DNA of 16,320 nucleotides from an uncultured Lachnospiraceae bacterium (GTDB taxonomy: Bacteria; Bacillota; Clostridia; Lachnospirales; Lachnospiraceae): NCBI GenBank assembly GCA_900555195.1, contig USKC01000028.1:1-16320 (forward strand), read 5' to 3'. Both the position numbers and the translations under genes were made by a program. The notes beneath the pieces were generated by a model. That model made no database searches and was not told where the DNA came from. It was given only the letters and a program-made list of their open reading frames with translations. Of the stretch, positions 14,873 through 16,320 are shown piece after piece. Each line of letters begins with the position of its first letter. The first letter of the stretch is position 1.

Positions 14873-15528
14873 AGGCTTTCGTTTCCTTTCGTCCTAACGC
14901 TCACCGCCACTCCGTCCCCCACCGGGAGGATGGATGTGATCAGACATGGATTGTGCTTCAGTTCATACAGATATTCCCGCATTCTGGCATGAATGGTCCG
15001 ATCCCGTCTGGTCACCGCATAGCGTGATTCCAGGATATCCCCATCCTGAAGCACATTATCCGTCACCAGCATTCCTCCATCCCGAAGGAGGCGGATGGCC
15101 TGCGGCAGGAACCGCAGATACTGCCCCTTGGCCGCATCCATGAAAATGAAATCATATTCTTCCTCAAGCTGCGGCAGAATATCTGCAGCATCCCCTTCCA
15201 GAAGCCGGATGCTGTCTTCTTTCCCAAACCGCCTGAAATTTTCACGCGCGATGGGAATTCGTTTTTCATATTTTTCTATTGTTGTGATCTGGCAGCCCTT
15301 CGGCGCATATTCGCTCATACAAAGCGCAGAGAAACCAATCGCGGTCCCCACCTCCAGAATTGTCTCCGGCCTGCTTATCGCCAGCAGCGTTCTAAGCAGG
15401 CTCTGAGTCTCCGTGCGTATGACCGGCACATTGGTTTCTCTCGCTTTTAACTCCAACTCATTCAGATAAGCCGGGTTTTCCTGATCTAAGGAATTGATAA
15501 AGACTGTCAGACGTTCGTCAATGATCAT
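14869..15528 (-). CDS. trmR: tRNA 5-hydroxyuridine O-methyltransferase TrmR
   Basis: This 219-residue class I, metal-dependent O-methyltransferase (Methyltransf_3, PF01596) transfers a methyl group from S-adenosylmethionine. Motif I is EVGTAIGFSA (59-68), the acidic residue after strand 2 is Glu85, and the metal ligands are Asp131 (FIFMDAAKG) and Asp157-Asn158 (LVTDNVLQDG). B. subtilis TrmR (YrrM) methylates ho5U34 in tRNA to mo5U34 and is encoded between mltG and trhP, the same order seen here, which makes this assignment stronger than a generic catechol O-methyltransferase label. The gene starts 29 bases after the MltG-like gene with AAGGGAAG as ribosome site, and its stop overlaps the trhP start. 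Confidence 0.9.
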   Translation of the reverse strand: MIIDERLTVFINSLDQENPAYLNELELKARETNVPVIRTETQSLLRTLLAISRPETILEVGTAIGFSALCMSEYAPKGCQITTIEKYEKRIPIARENFRRFGKEDSIRLLEGDAADILPQLEEEYDFIFMDAAKGQYLRFLPQAIRLLRDGGMLVTDNVLQDGDILESRYAVTRRDRTIHARMREYLYELKHNPCLITSILPVGDGVAVSVRTKGNESL

Positions 15529-15557
15529 CCTGTTCTTCCCTTACGCCTGTCCTTCCT

Positions 15558-15965
15558 TTATGCCTCTTCTTCCTCTGTTACAGCACACATGACCTGAAGC
15601 ATTTCTTCCACCGTCCAGGAAGTATTCAGCGTATACGTTCCGGGCTGCAGCCCGGTTTTATACCCGGCCAGCCCTTCCTGCACCACAAAAAGCCCTGCAT
15701 CCCTGATCAGTCCGGCGGACTCCAGCTTATCGGCCACATCCCTCACGCTATCCGTCTCTTCTATCGTTATGACGACATCCTCTCCCGGTGCCTCCGCCAT
15801 CGGCGGTTCTCCGAAAAGCCGCTCTCCATAATTATATGCCATGCTGCCAAGACGGTATATCACCATGATGACCAAAATAACGGCCACCACCTTAATAACG
15901 GTATACACCGCGTTTCCGGCAACCTCTTTTTTCTTCCTAGAGTGTCTTCTATCTGCGCTACTCAA
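15558..15965 (-). CDS. Short MltG-like membrane protein (LysM-like stalk only)
   Basis: About 135 residues: a basic cytoplasmic N-terminus (RRHSRKKKE), one transmembrane segment (about 20-41), then an extracytoplasmic domain (about 65-125) that resembles the LysM-like subdomain of the endolytic murein transglycosylase MltG (SVRDVADKLESAGLIRD ... GLQPGTYTLNTSWTVEEML). Full-length MltG has about 330-380 residues with a C-terminal YceG catalytic domain; that domain is absent here and the next gene begins 29 bases on. Position before trmR matches B. subtilis yrrL (mltG). There is no ATG: TTG 15965 has GGAGG 9 bases upstream, while TTG 15971 would leave 3 bases. It overlaps the ylbF-like gene. It probably lacks lytic activity and may bind glycan or act as a scaffold. 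Confidence 0.85.
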   Translation of the reverse strand: MSSADRRHSRKKKEVAGNAVYTVIKVVAVILVIMVIYRLGSMAYNYGERLFGEPPMAEAPGEDVVITIEETDSVRDVADKLESAGLIRDAGLFVVQEGLAGYKTGLQPGTYTLNTSWTVEEMLQVMCAVTEEEEA

Positions 15966-16305
15966 AGTCAACTGCCTCCGTCAGCTTTACTTCAATCTCC
16001 TGCATCATCCGGCAGAAAGCCAGCTCCGCGTCCAGAAACCCTTCCACCAAGGGATTCTCACGGAATTTCTCATATTCTCTCTCAAATGCCTCCATTTTGT
16101 CAAGCAAATCTTCCGCATAGGCCGAATTTTGCAGTTCAAAGTTCCTGATTCGATACTCGTCGATCCTCTCCCGCAGATTTCCATCCTGGTTTACTAAGTC
16201 GCACTGTCTGCGATATTCTTTATAAATTTCAGAATCCCTGACCGCCTGTGCCAGCAATTCAAGAGCTTCCTGTACTCCCACGTTCCTCACTCCGTTTCCA
16301 ATCAC
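15958..16305 (-). CDS. YlbF/YmcA-family protein
   Basis: This roughly 115-residue soluble, helix-rich protein fits the Com_YlbF family (PF06133): ALELLAQAVRDSEIYKEYRR near the N-terminus, then amphipathic helices with many Glu/Arg, ending EVKLTEAVDFE. B. subtilis relatives YlbF and YmcA form, with YaaT, a complex affecting RNase Y-dependent mRNA processing, competence and biofilm formation; which role applies here is unknown. The start is uncertain. The frame stays open to the window edge; GTG 16305 would overlap an upstream TGA as GTGA, like other junctions in this run, but GTG 16290 or GTG 16281 (GGAG 8 bases before) also fit. It is the first visible gene of the ylbF - mltG-like - trmR - trhP run. 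Confidence 0.8.
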   Translation of the reverse strand: MIGNGVRNVGVQEALELLAQAVRDSEIYKEYRRQCDLVNQDGNLRERIDEYRIRNFELQNSAYAEDLLDKMEAFEREYEKFRENPLVEGFLDAELAFCRMMQEIEVKLTEAVDFE

Positions 16306-16320
16306 TTGCCTTTTCTCATC

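Noticed and set aside
1..16320. CRISPR array, insertion sequence, prophage or integration site at the tRNA
   Set aside because: No regularly spaced repeats, transposase, integrase or phage genes are visible, and the tRNA 3' end is not duplicated as an exact attachment repeat; the relic copy diverges along its whole length.

Overview
The window looks like the chromosome of a Gram-positive anaerobic gut Firmicute, most likely a member of the Lachnospiraceae. This is inferred from the gene families: a type III glutamine synthetase, a YesM/YesN-type two-component system, a LipO/LplB/YtcP-type sugar importer with no ATPase gene beside it, and a ylbF - mltG-like - trmR - trhP block. All recognised genes and the tRNA lie on the minus strand, so transcription runs from high to low coordinates.

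Right part (16305 to 13625): a tightly packed, translationally coupled run of a YlbF-family protein, a short MltG-like membrane protein without a catalytic domain, the O-methyltransferase TrmR and the U32-family tRNA hydroxylation protein TrhP. TrhP and TrmR together make 5-methoxyuridine at the wobble position of tRNAs. The run ends in a weak terminator and is followed by glnN (13507 to 11396), a stand-alone type III glutamine synthetase.

Middle part (11395 to 10630): an RNA-rich stretch without protein genes. It holds a large structured RNA or complex terminator behind glnN, a complete tRNA-Gln(CTG) unit (A/T-rich UP-like tract, promoter, tRNA, terminator), and a decayed second copy of that unit. 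The second copy keeps its -35/-10 spacing, D-loop motif, anticodon and terminator but has a ruined cloverleaf with a 24-base insertion. It lies directly upstream of a sensor kinase gene.

Left part (10629 to 1): a sugar-utilisation locus. A YesM-type histidine kinase and an AraC-type response regulator form one operon closed by a terminator. They probably control the next operon: a lipoprotein sugar-binding protein, two permeases, an aldo/keto reductase, a cytoplasmic BNR (sialidase-fold) protein, a 7-bladed lactonase, and a second BNR protein cut by the window edge. The reading is import of an oligosaccharide followed by intracellular cleavage and redox/lactone chemistry. The substrate cannot be named from sequence, and the BNR enzymes should not be assumed to be true sialidases.

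The observations most worth a second look are the tRNA-Gln-derived relic upstream of the kinase gene, the structured RNA between glnN and tRNA-Gln, the stalk-only MltG-like protein, and the undefined two-BNR/lactonase/reductase catabolic locus.
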